DNA of 64,000 nucleotides from an uncultured Phocaeicola sp. (lineage in GTDB: Bacteria > Bacteroidota > Bacteroidia > Bacteroidales > Bacteroidaceae), in NCBI GenBank assembly GCA_944320885.1, contig CALUJE010000006.1:43502-107501 (forward strand), written 5' to 3'. The notes beneath the pieces were generated by a model that saw nothing but the letters and a program-made list of their open reading frames with translations, was not told the origin of the DNA and made no database searches. A program made the position numbers and the translations under genes. Every line of letters starts with the position of its first letter. Position 1 is the stretch's first letter. Positions 45,948 through 52,823 of the stretch are shown in pieces.

Positions 45948-46834
45948 TTCAGCTGCATTTTAAACTTGTCAAGAATAATATGCGGATTATAGGAAAGCTT
46001 TGCCTTACGCAATCCTTCCAGACCTAAATCCTCCTCACGGTTTATGTATACAAACTGCTCCGGTATCATCTTGGCAAATTCGTTGTTCAGAACGGCATAG
46101 GCCCCTTCATAAGCCGTATCGGCCTTCTCCACGCACGTATCAAAAGTTTCATGATTAAGTGGCGCTCCATAGGTAAATCCGGCAATTTGTCCCTTTATCA
46201 TCAAAACACCGCCTATAATATCCAGTTCCTGAAATTTCTCCAAAGCCGCATTGATTGACCGGCGCTCATCCTGCAATGCCTCATTTTCCTTGCAGTTATT
46301 AGCCTTACACCACTCCATTTCCAACCGGATACAGTCCGGTATCATTTCCCGTGTCAGTGGCTTGAATTCATAATCAGGATATAAGTTCTTAAACTTGTTG
46401 ATATGATTTCGCTTCGGTTGGTATTTTTTTCCTTTCAGAGTAGCCAAGTCTGTATGCAGATACAGATAATCCGCATAATCTCTCTCAGCTTCAAAACTGA
46501 ACCTGTTCGGGAAAACTTCTTCTATCTGACTGACAGCATCCGCACATACCCCAAACATTCTGAATGGGAATCCATGCATGCTGGCATCCTCCATGATACC
46601 CTCTATCACCTCTTTTAAATCTCCGTTGCCAACAGGCAACATATAAGCCGGCATATTATCCGTATCAAACCGGAAAAGCAGGCAATCTCCATACTCGGCA
46701 ATCTCTGTATTATACAAGAACCTCCAGCTGTATAAATTGGCGAATGTCAAATCACAATTCCGACGAGAACTCTTCATCGTATATTGTTGAATTCTGGCTT
46801 TATCTTCCAGCTCCAATTTTTTGAATTCTATCAT
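45944..46834 (-). CDS. DUF2156 protein, lysyltransferase-like
   Basis: 296 residues, soluble. Resembles the C-terminal domain of MprF-type phosphatidylglycerol lysyltransferases (DUF2156): DLTFANLYSWR near 28, KYQPKRNHINKFK near 138, IGGVLMIKGQIAGFTYG near 205 and YINREEDLGLEGLRKAKLSYNP near 268. It has no membrane part, so lipid aminoacylation is uncertain. It pairs with the GNAT gene downstream. Confidence 0.82.
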   Translation of the reverse strand: MIEFKKLELEDKARIQQYTMKSSRRNCDLTFANLYSWRFLYNTEIAEYGDCLLFRFDTDNMPAYMLPVGNGDLKEVIEGIMEDASMHGFPFRMFGVCADAVSQIEEVFPNRFSFEAERDYADYLYLHTDLATLKGKKYQPKRNHINKFKNLYPDYEFKPLTREMIPDCIRLEMEWCKANNCKENEALQDERRSINAALEKFQELDIIGGVLMIKGQIAGFTYGAPLNHETFDTCVEKADTAYEGAYAVLNNEFAKMIPEQFVYINREEDLGLEGLRKAKLSYNPHIILDKFKMQLK

Positions 46835-47014
46835 AACCCTTTATCTGTATTCTGAACCTCTGATATTCTTATCAGAAATCAGGATGCAAAGTAAATACAA
46901 ATTCCGTATTATGTCATAGATTAAATATTTTTTTGATTTCAGTATGCAAACATCTGCACAATACACTCATCTGCACGTAAGTTTATCTCATAACTATATA
47001 ATTATCAATACTTC

Positions 47015-47159
47015 TGCCATTCATGCCACTTATATGTATAACACTCTCTATTATTGTGTATATTAACATTTTATGACGTATTATTTTTCTAAATAATGTA
47101 TTAATATGTTAACTATTCACTTATATAAAAATTCGCGCACGTAAGTGGCATGAATGGCA
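47015..47159. repeat. 145-bp element with 18-bp terminal inverted repeats
   Basis: TGCCATTCATGCCACTTA (47015-47032) is the perfect inverse of 47142-47159. The 109 bases between are AT-rich with internal stems (ATTATTT/AAATAAT). It resembles a short MITE-like element, but no target-site duplication is visible at its edges. Confidence 0.55.
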
Positions 47160-47190
47160 TAAAAAATTTGTTACACGATATATCCCTTTT

Positions 47191-47276
47191 AAAAAGCACA
47201 CGTGCTTTTAAAAAAAGGACCCGTTCTTTTCAGGAAAAGCACACGTGGTTTTGTCCGAAAGCACGTGTGCTTTTTT
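47191..47276. repeat. GCACGTG hairpin cluster, copy 2
   Basis: AAAAAGCACACGTGCTTTT at 47191-47209, AAAAGCACACGTGGTTTT at 47235-47252 and GAAAGCACGTGTGCTTTTTT at 47257-47276. The 19-base core is identical to that at 4971. The second and third could also pair with each other. There is no gene stop within 300 bases, so a terminator role is less clear than at copy 1. Confidence 0.7.
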
Positions 47277-47370
47277 GTGACACCAACAAGTCAATACCAA
47301 GAAGAACAGAATAACAACATAAGCATTTCCATAATAAATTATAATATGGAAATTATTACAAACAAATTCT

Positions 47371-47378
47371 TACCTTTG
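47371..47378 (+). promoter_or_regulatory. -7 box TACCTTTG with long leader
   Basis: TACCTTTG, 167 bases before the nuclease-like gene. The leader includes a hairpin at 47404-47423. Confidence 0.5.
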
Positions 47379-47544
47379 TGACAATTAGCCTGCTATATCA
47401 ATTATTAAGATTTTCATCTTAATGACTTATCCCTATAGAGGAAGAGAACATTCTTTCAGACAATTCAAACTAAGAACATAATAAAAATTCCATCACAGGA
47501 AGAAGCGACAACAGTTACAAATCACTTTTATAAACATACCATCT

Positions 47545-48261
47545 ATGAGTAATACATCTTTAGGAGCAGCCACCAAAGGAAGCAAACTTGGTATCCAACG
47601 TTTAGCCCAACCTGAGAATAAGCATATTATGGATGAAATAGTTATTGATACATTACAATGGCTTTCTCCCCTACGTAAAGAAGAATATAGAGAGTACAGG
47701 ATGAATAATTCTAAAATTTTAAATTTGTTAGGCATTACAAAAGATATGAAAGAAAGATACTTTAAACAGTTCTGGCCATCTCCCCAGCCTGAATGGGACG
47801 GTATAGCTATTGGCACGAATAAAATATTATATCTTTTTGAGGCTAAATCTCATTTTCAAGAATTTGTCCCCGGAAAAAAAGGAAATCATGATAATGATAA
47901 CATGAAATATTCTTCTATCATGAATATTGCTAAAAAATTATTTGGCATAGAGAATACTCCTGCAAACAAAGAGTATTGGTGCAAGCAATATTATCAAATT
48001 GCCAATAGAATAGCTTTTCAACAAAAACTTATAACAATCGCCCGTAAAGAGAAAGTCAATTATGCAGATGTGAAAATGATTTTTCTGAATTTTGTCAATG
48101 ACAGGACGTGGGAAAAAGAGAAAAAAATGGTTAGATCAGCAAATGATTGGGACATCTATTATGATAATAAGATTCTTCCTTTGATGAAGATAAGTCGAAA
48201 GCAACTGACATCTAACAATATTTATATCATCAATGTTGATTTAGACATACTGAAGCAATAA
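47545..48261 (+). CDS. Stand-alone nuclease-like protein, D-x13-ExK signature
   Basis: 238 residues, no signal or membrane segment. QPEWDGIAIG...LYLFEAKSH gives D85 and E99-A-K101, the D-x(n)-E-x-K core of PD-(D/E)XK nucleases, with the hydrophobic strand before it. The N-terminal GAATKGSKLGIQRLA block and C-terminal FLNFVNDRTW look conserved-type, and I recall similar uncharacterised proteins with W-D and EAK motifs. Codons are more AT-rich than the neighbours. It has no methylase, helicase or toxin/antitoxin neighbour, and sits after a repeat-rich spacer. A restriction or defence role is inference; a non-nuclease is possible. Confidence 0.6.
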   Translation: MSNTSLGAATKGSKLGIQRLAQPENKHIMDEIVIDTLQWLSPLRKEEYREYRMNNSKILNLLGITKDMKERYFKQFWPSPQPEWDGIAIGTNKILYLFEAKSHFQEFVPGKKGNHDNDNMKYSSIMNIAKKLFGIENTPANKEYWCKQYYQIANRIAFQQKLITIARKEKVNYADVKMIFLNFVNDRTWEKEKKMVRSANDWDIYYDNKILPLMKISRKQLTSNNIYIINVDLDILKQ

Positions 48262-48351
48262 AGATAACTTTCTAATAAACACCTATATGCAAGTAACTTC
48301 ACGAGACGTATAAACCCCTTACCCCTGTTACGGAAGTATCCATAATCCGCG

Positions 48352-48663
48352 CTACCTCATCTCACGCCACAGATGTTTAACTGCATCCAGCGGATAATAC
48401 CACAACATACGAGGGCCGGCATATCGCATCACCCGACGCATATGTTCACGCATAGCCGGTTTATAGCAATGCACCGTACATTTACGGCAAGTTTTCTTTT
48501 CATTACCAAAGGGGCAACGTGACAAACGTGCATGAGCATAGTCTAAAAGTTCACGACACTGCGGACATAAATCCGCATTACCTTCTTTTTTCCGGCAATA
48601 TAAGCGTATCATCTGCTCTACCGTTTTCTTTTCGTAATCTATCCTTGATAATGACTGAGACAT
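48352..48663 (-). CDS. YgbA-like nitrous-oxide-stimulated-promoter family protein
   Basis: 103 residues. Conserved cysteines in LCPQCRELLDYAHARLSRCPFG, then KKTCRKCTVHCYKP, and the ending REHMRRVMRYAGPRML, match the YgbA_NO family. In enterobacteria ygbA is induced by NO through NsrR. The cysteines could bind a metal or Fe-S cluster. Divergent from the FabK-like gene; own -7 box at 48689-48682. Confidence 0.82.
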   Translation of the reverse strand: MSQSLSRIDYEKKTVEQMIRLYCRKKEGNADLCPQCRELLDYAHARLSRCPFGNEKKTCRKCTVHCYKPAMREHMRRVMRYAGPRMLWYYPLDAVKHLWREMR

Positions 48664-48681
48664 AAATCATTGTTTTATGCA

Positions 48682-48689
48682 CAAAGATA
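48682..48689 (-). promoter_or_regulatory. -7 box TATCTTTG for YgbA-like gene
   Basis: Minus-strand TATCTTTG, 19 bases upstream of the start codon at 48663. Paired with the plus-strand box at 48782 in a compact divergent region. Confidence 0.6.
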
Positions 48690-48781
48690 GTAAATCCTCA
48701 TATATCAGCCCAAAGCTTCTAAAAAACATTAAAAAAGAGATGAATCAGGATACCGCGAATATTCACATCAAAATGACTTCT

Positions 48782-48789
48782 TATATTTG
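48782..48789 (+). promoter_or_regulatory. -7 box TATATTTG for FabK-like gene
   Basis: TATATTTG, 22 bases upstream of the ATG at 48812. It supports that ATG over in-frame upstream codons. Confidence 0.6.
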
Positions 48790-48811
48790 TAAAAACTCAA
48801 AAAAAAGAATT

Positions 48812-49750
48812 ATGAACAGAATTACATCTCTTTTTCATATTGAACACCCTGTCATACAAGGAGGAATGGTCTGGTGCAGCGGATGGGAACTGGCATCGGC
48901 TGTAAGTAATGCAGGTGGACTCGGATTGCTGGGAGCCGGATCCATGCATCCGGAAATACTGCGTGAACATATAAGGAAATGCAAGCAGGCTACCGACAAG
49001 CCGTTTGGAGTAAACGTACCTCTGATGTATCCGCAAATTGAAGAAATCATGCAGATTCTTGTAGAGGAAGACGTGAAAATTGTATTCACATCGGCCGGTA
49101 ATCCCAAGACATGGACTCCGTACCTGAAAGAACACGGCATAACCGTTGCACACGTAGTATCTTCTTCCAAATTTGCCCGCAAATGTGAGGAGGCCGGTGT
49201 AGACGCCATCGTAGCGGAAGGTTTTGAAGCCGGAGGACATAACGGACGTGAAGAGACTACAACCATGTGCCTGATACCTGCCGTAAGAAAGGCAACAACC
49301 CTTCCACTGATAGCTGCCGGAGGAATCGGCACCGGAAGAGGTATGCTGGCCGCTATGGCACTGGGAGCTGAAGGCGTACAGATTGGTACACGCTTTGCAC
49401 TGACGGAAGAAAGTTCCGCACATTCGGACTTCAAAAATCATTGTCTGCAACTGAATGAAGGCGACACAAAACTTTTACTTAAAAAGGTCTCGCCTACCCG
49501 TCTGGTTAAAGGAGCATTCAAGGATCTCATAGAAGAAGCCGAAAACAAAGGAGCCTCAGCCGAAGAATTACGTGAAATTCTGGGAAAAGGACGTGCCAAG
49601 AAAGGTATCTTTGAAGGTGATCTTGAGAACGGTGAACTGGAACTCGGACAAATAGCCTCACTGTTCAGAAATCTCCAGAGCGTTGATGAAGTAATGAAAG
49701 AGATTACAGAAGAATACAGCAATGCTCTAAAAGAACTGGTACATTACTAA
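48812..49750 (+). CDS. fabK: FabK-like enoyl-ACP reductase / nitronate monooxygenase
   Basis: 312 residues from ATG 48812. FMN-binding TIM barrel: PVIQGGMVWCSGWELASAVSNAGGLGLLG at the N-terminus, VAEGFEAGGHNG near 135 (the histidine region), LIAAGGIGTGRGMLAAMALGAEGVQIGTRF near 175. FabK reduces enoyl-ACP in fatty-acid elongation; nitronate monooxygenase shares the fold. The C-terminal motifs and length favour FabK. A longer frame upstream is rejected because the -7 box falls inside it. Terminator at 49779. Confidence 0.82.
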   Translation: MNRITSLFHIEHPVIQGGMVWCSGWELASAVSNAGGLGLLGAGSMHPEILREHIRKCKQATDKPFGVNVPLMYPQIEEIMQILVEEDVKIVFTSAGNPKTWTPYLKEHGITVAHVVSSSKFARKCEEAGVDAIVAEGFEAGGHNGREETTTMCLIPAVRKATTLPLIAAGGIGTGRGMLAAMALGAEGVQIGTRFALTEESSAHSDFKNHCLQLNEGDTKLLLKKVSPTRLVKGAFKDLIEEAENKGASAEELREILGKGRAKKGIFEGDLENGELELGQIASLFRNLQSVDEVMKEITEEYSNALKELVHY

Positions 49751-49778
49751 TGTATCATTCACATATCAATGCACTATT

Positions 49779-49818
49779 ATCTGCAAAAGCATTTATAATG
49801 AATGCTTTTGCAGATTTT
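49779..49818 (+). terminator. 15-bp hairpin after fabK
   Basis: ATCTGCAAAAGCATT (49779-49793) pairs with AATGCTTTTGCAGAT (49801-49815), 7-base loop, then TTT. Confidence 0.8.
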
Positions 49819-49855
49819 AACTGATTATCGGATATACCATTCTCTTTCCTTTTCC

Positions 49856-49947
49856 TATCTCTGAATAAGTTAGGATGCGGCTTGGCATAGTCAAATTGAA
49901 AAACTGCATTTTTCATTTGCCTCTGCTCTCGTCTTTTCGTATCTTTG
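49856..49947 (+). repeat. Promoter-module repeat, second locus
   Basis: TTTG at 49916-49919, 20 bases, TATCTTTG at 49940-49947, preceded by AGGATGCGGCTTGGCATAG and CAAATTGAAAAACTG. The text and the spacing match the module at 35987-36186. A degenerate box TATCTCTG at 49856 lies 84 bases upstream of the good one, the same period. Likely promoter of the MATE gene, 22 bases downstream. Confidence 0.75.
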
Positions 49948-49969
49948 CACGATTTTTTTTGAGAAGACT

Positions 49970-51343
49970 ATGGCAAATACAAAGGAAATGACTTCAGGGC
50001 CTTCCCTGCCCCTTATATTCAACTTTACACTACCGCTTTTATTGGGAAATCTCCTGCAACAAACCTATTCACTGGTAGATGCCGCCATCGTAGGAAAATT
50101 TCTGGGAATAAACGCATTGGCATCTGTGGGAGCCAGCAGCTCCGTAATCTTTCTTATACTGGGATTCTGTAACGGATGTTGTGGCGGATTCGGTATCCCC
50201 ATCGCCCAGAAGTTCGGCGCACACGACTACAGCACCATGCGCAAATATGTATGGGCCAGTCTGAAACTGACAACCGTAATGTCGGTCATCATAGCTATCA
50301 TCACCGGACTGATGTGCGACTACATATTACGGACCATGCGTACTCCGGAAAACATATTCGAAGGAGCCTACATTTATCTCCTCATTACCTTTATCGGAGT
50401 GCCGTGTACATTCTTCTATAACCTGTTTTCGTGCATAATCCGTGCGTTGGGAGACAGCAAGACACCATTCTGGTTCCTGCTTTTTTCTACCGTACTGAAT
50501 ATAATCCTCGACCTGGTATGCATTCTGATTTTCGGCTGGGGAGTAGCCGGAGCTGCTATTGCCACCGTATTTTCACAAGGTGTATCGGCTTTCTTGTGTT
50601 ACCATTACATGATACGCAAGTTCAATATTCTGCAAAGTACTTCGCTGGAAAAACGTTTCAACCGACGTCTGGCAGCCAACCTGTTGGGTATCGGAGTTCC
50701 TATGGGATTGCAGTTTTCCATCACCGCCATTGGAAGCATCATGCTGCAAAGTGCCAACAACGCTTTGGGAACAGCCTGTGTGGCTGCTTTCACATCGGCC
50801 ATGCGTATCAAGATGTTTTTCCTTTGCCCGCTCGACAGTCTGGGTATGGCCATGGCTACCTATTGCGGACAGAATTATGGTGCCGGTAAACCAGAACGTA
50901 TAAAAGACGGTGTAAAATCAAGTATTATCATGATGATTGTATACGTAATATTCAATTTTATTGTGTTGTGGACCGCATCCAAATACCTTGCCCTGCTCTT
51001 TGTATCACCTACTGAAACGGAAATCATCAAAGATACAGAGCTGTTCCTGCATGTTGCTGCCTGCTTCTTCCCGATGTTAGGTCTGCTGAGCATTCTCCGT
51101 TACAGCATACAGGGCGTGGGATATACCCTTCTGGCCATGCTGTCAGGAGTATCCGAAATGATTGCACGTATTCTGGTCAGTGTTTTCGCGATTCCTGCAT
51201 ACGGATACATTGCAGTATGTTTCGGTGACCCTACCGCCTGGATAGCAGCCTGCCTGTTCCTCGTTCCTGCATTCATCTACGTATACAATAAACTTAAAAA
51301 GAAGTCTCACTATCAAACCAGTCAACCGACATGCGTAAATTAG
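49970..51343 (+). CDS. MATE family efflux transporter
   Basis: 457 residues, about 12 transmembrane segments. MATE features: LVDAAIVGKFLGINALASVG near 35, GCCGGFGIPIAQKFGAHD near 68, then the second half from about 230 (GVPMGLQFSITAIGS) with ATYCGQNYGAGKPERI. Exports cationic drugs or metabolites with Na+ or H+. Substrate unknown. The last 13 bases overlap the next small gene. A second MATE gene lies at 59758. Confidence 0.92.
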   Translation: MANTKEMTSGPSLPLIFNFTLPLLLGNLLQQTYSLVDAAIVGKFLGINALASVGASSSVIFLILGFCNGCCGGFGIPIAQKFGAHDYSTMRKYVWASLKLTTVMSVIIAIITGLMCDYILRTMRTPENIFEGAYIYLLITFIGVPCTFFYNLFSCIIRALGDSKTPFWFLLFSTVLNIILDLVCILIFGWGVAGAAIATVFSQGVSAFLCYHYMIRKFNILQSTSLEKRFNRRLAANLLGIGVPMGLQFSITAIGSIMLQSANNALGTACVAAFTSAMRIKMFFLCPLDSLGMAMATYCGQNYGAGKPERIKDGVKSSIIMMIVYVIFNFIVLWTASKYLALLFVSPTETEIIKDTELFLHVAACFFPMLGLLSILRYSIQGVGYTLLAMLSGVSEMIARILVSVFAIPAYGYIAVCFGDPTAWIAACLFLVPAFIYVYNKLKKKSHYQTSQPTCVN

Positions 51344-51537
51344 TTTGTCCACAATGCAAGATTGCATCCATGTATGTAAAGAACTCCAAGGGAGAACGTC
51401 TGCCCGTATACGTTACGGACGAAGGAAAAGTTGTTCTCAAAAACTCCTCCAAATCATCTGAAGGATTTGACATGGAAGAAGTTTACTGCATGGGATGCTC
51501 ATGGCACGGAAGTCCGCGCCGACTTGTGCGATATTAA
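51331..51537 (+). CDS. Small zinc-ribbon-like protein
   Basis: 68 residues. LVCPQCKIAS and VYCMGCSWHGSPRRL give two C-x2-C pairs about 45 residues apart, a zinc ribbon. Starts inside the end of the MATE gene (13-base overlap, different frame), so expression is probably coupled. No function recognised. Confidence 0.65.
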   Translation: MRKLVCPQCKIASMYVKNSKGERLPVYVTDEGKVVLKNSSKSSEGFDMEEVYCMGCSWHGSPRRLVRY

Positions 51538-51573
51538 AATATAAATCAAAATATTAACCAATAATCAAATTTT

Positions 51574-52038
51574 ATGAGTAAAGTAGTTATCAACTCGTAC
51601 GACGATTTTGCAAAGCTGATAGGTCAGGAAATCGGAAAATCCGAATATCTGCAAATCACTCAAGAGCGCATCAACCAGTTTGCCGACGCAACTCTTGATC
51701 ATCAATGGATTCATGTTGACCCGGAAAGAGCCAAAGTAGAAAGTGCCTTTAAGTCAACTATCGCACACGGATACCTGACATTATCACTGCTCCCCCATTT
51801 CTGGAATCAGATTATAGAGGTAAACAACCTGAAAATGATGATTAACTATGGAATGGACAAAATGAAATTCGGACAGGCCGTACTGACCGGACAAAGTATC
51901 CGAATGGTAGCCAGCCTGCACTCACTGACCAACCTGAGAGGAGTAGCCAAGGCAGAAATCAAGTTCAGTATTGAAATCAAGGATGCTCCGAAAAAGGCAC
52001 TTGAAGGAATTGCCACATTCCTTTATTACTTTAATTAA
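51574..52038 (+). CDS. MaoC-like (R)-specific enoyl hydratase
   Basis: 154 residues. Hot-dog fold with the MaoC motif FADATLDHQWIHVDPERA near 45 (catalytic Asp and His), then AHGYLTLSLLP near 75. Hydrates trans-2-enoyl-CoA or similar thioesters. It lies 36 bases after the zinc-ribbon gene. Followed by a hairpin. Confidence 0.88.
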   Translation: MSKVVINSYDDFAKLIGQEIGKSEYLQITQERINQFADATLDHQWIHVDPERAKVESAFKSTIAHGYLTLSLLPHFWNQIIEVNNLKMMINYGMDKMKFGQAVLTGQSIRMVASLHSLTNLRGVAKAEIKFSIEIKDAPKKALEGIATFLYYFN

Positions 52039-52050
52039 GAAAACAGTATC

Positions 52051-52091
52051 TGCAACACTAAGCAATATCCAACGGATTACTTAGTGTTGCA
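52051..52091 (+). terminator. 12-bp hairpin between convergent genes
   Basis: TGCAACACTAAG (52051-52062) pairs with CTTAGTGTTGCA (52080-52091), 17-base loop. T tract weak, so the terminator call is moderate. Confidence 0.55.
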
Positions 52092-52124
52092 TACCTGATA
52101 ATCCTATTTTACCCTTCACATCCC

Positions 52125-52781
52125 TTATTCCTTGGGATATCCTACCGGATTGTTCATCAGAGGCAACTGGCTGTCGGACAGTTTAAGAAGCTTGCGTATG
52201 CCATCGGCATCCATCGAAGCACGCGGAACCGTACACAATCCCGTAGCCGCACAAAACAGACTGACATTCTGCGATACGATACCTGCATCCATGGCAGCCA
52301 TAAGTTTAACACGCTCGCCAGACATTCCAAACCGTTCCATATCCGAGACAAAAAGCAGGATAACGGGAAAAGCCTTGACAAAATCCTGCGCACGTGCCGG
52401 TGAAGGAGGGCCAGCCAACAACTGACGCCAATCGCCGTCAACACAATGTTTCAATGCATGATGCGCATAATCATAGAGATATACGGCCTCATCGGTAAAA
52501 ACATAAACGTCAATATCCTGCTTGTTCAGCGCCGAAGGTGCCGTACGGCGTCCTTCATCCGGACGGTTTACTCCATTAGCCGCCCACAACACATCCGACA
52601 AATCAGACAAGCTCAAGTCTTTCTGCGCACACTCACGCACAGACATGCGTTGCGACAGGGCTTTCATCACCGAAACACCTCTATTCTTATCAGGCAGAGG
52701 CAGACTGACATCCTTTGTATGCTGCGCTTCGGCCAACGACATACAGCCGGCAGCAACAGCGGCCAATAATAATTTCTTCAT
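52125..52781 (-). CDS. Secreted nitroreductase-family protein
   Basis: 218 residues from ATG 52781. A signal peptide ends SLAEAQ. The mature part is a SagB/nitroreductase fold: RMSVRECAQKDLSLSDLSDVLWAANGVNR near 45, then TAPSALNKQDIDVYVF and DAGIVSQNVSLFCAATGLCTVPRA near 170. FMN-binding family. Export is unusual for a flavoprotein of this kind. Forty-two bases downstream of the RluA-like gene, so likely co-transcribed. Confidence 0.8.
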   Translation of the reverse strand: MKKLLLAAVAAGCMSLAEAQHTKDVSLPLPDKNRGVSVMKALSQRMSVRECAQKDLSLSDLSDVLWAANGVNRPDEGRRTAPSALNKQDIDVYVFTDEAVYLYDYAHHALKHCVDGDWRQLLAGPPSPARAQDFVKAFPVILLFVSDMERFGMSGERVKLMAAMDAGIVSQNVSLFCAATGLCTVPRASMDADGIRKLLKLSDSQLPLMNNPVGYPKE

Positions 52782-52823
52782 AAGTATCAAAATTTGGTTA
52801 TATAATACATCAGCTCTCCACGT

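Larger units (their letters stand above)
46835..47544. other. 710-base AT-rich spacer with inverted repeats
   Basis: No coding frame was seen. Contents: an AT-rich first part (46835-46970); GCACGTAAGT at 46973-46982 repeated at 47137-47146; the long inverted repeat 47015-47159; the GCACGTG hairpins 47191-47276; a -7 box at 47371; and a leader to the nuclease-like gene with a small hairpin, ATTAAGAT (47404-47411) / ATCTTAAT (47416-47423). Confidence 0.6.

Noticed and set aside
47015..47159. Insertion sequence or integrated element
   Set aside because: No transposase, no integrase, and no target-site duplication at the edges; kept only as an inverted-repeat element.
48677..48811. Extended N-terminus of the FabK-like protein
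   Set aside because: The -7 box TATATTTG lies inside it, and the sequence before MNRITSLF has no family match.
48797..49450. Long minus-strand open frames opposite the FabK-like gene
   Set aside because: Composition follows the complementary strand of a clear enzyme gene, and they read into its own start region.
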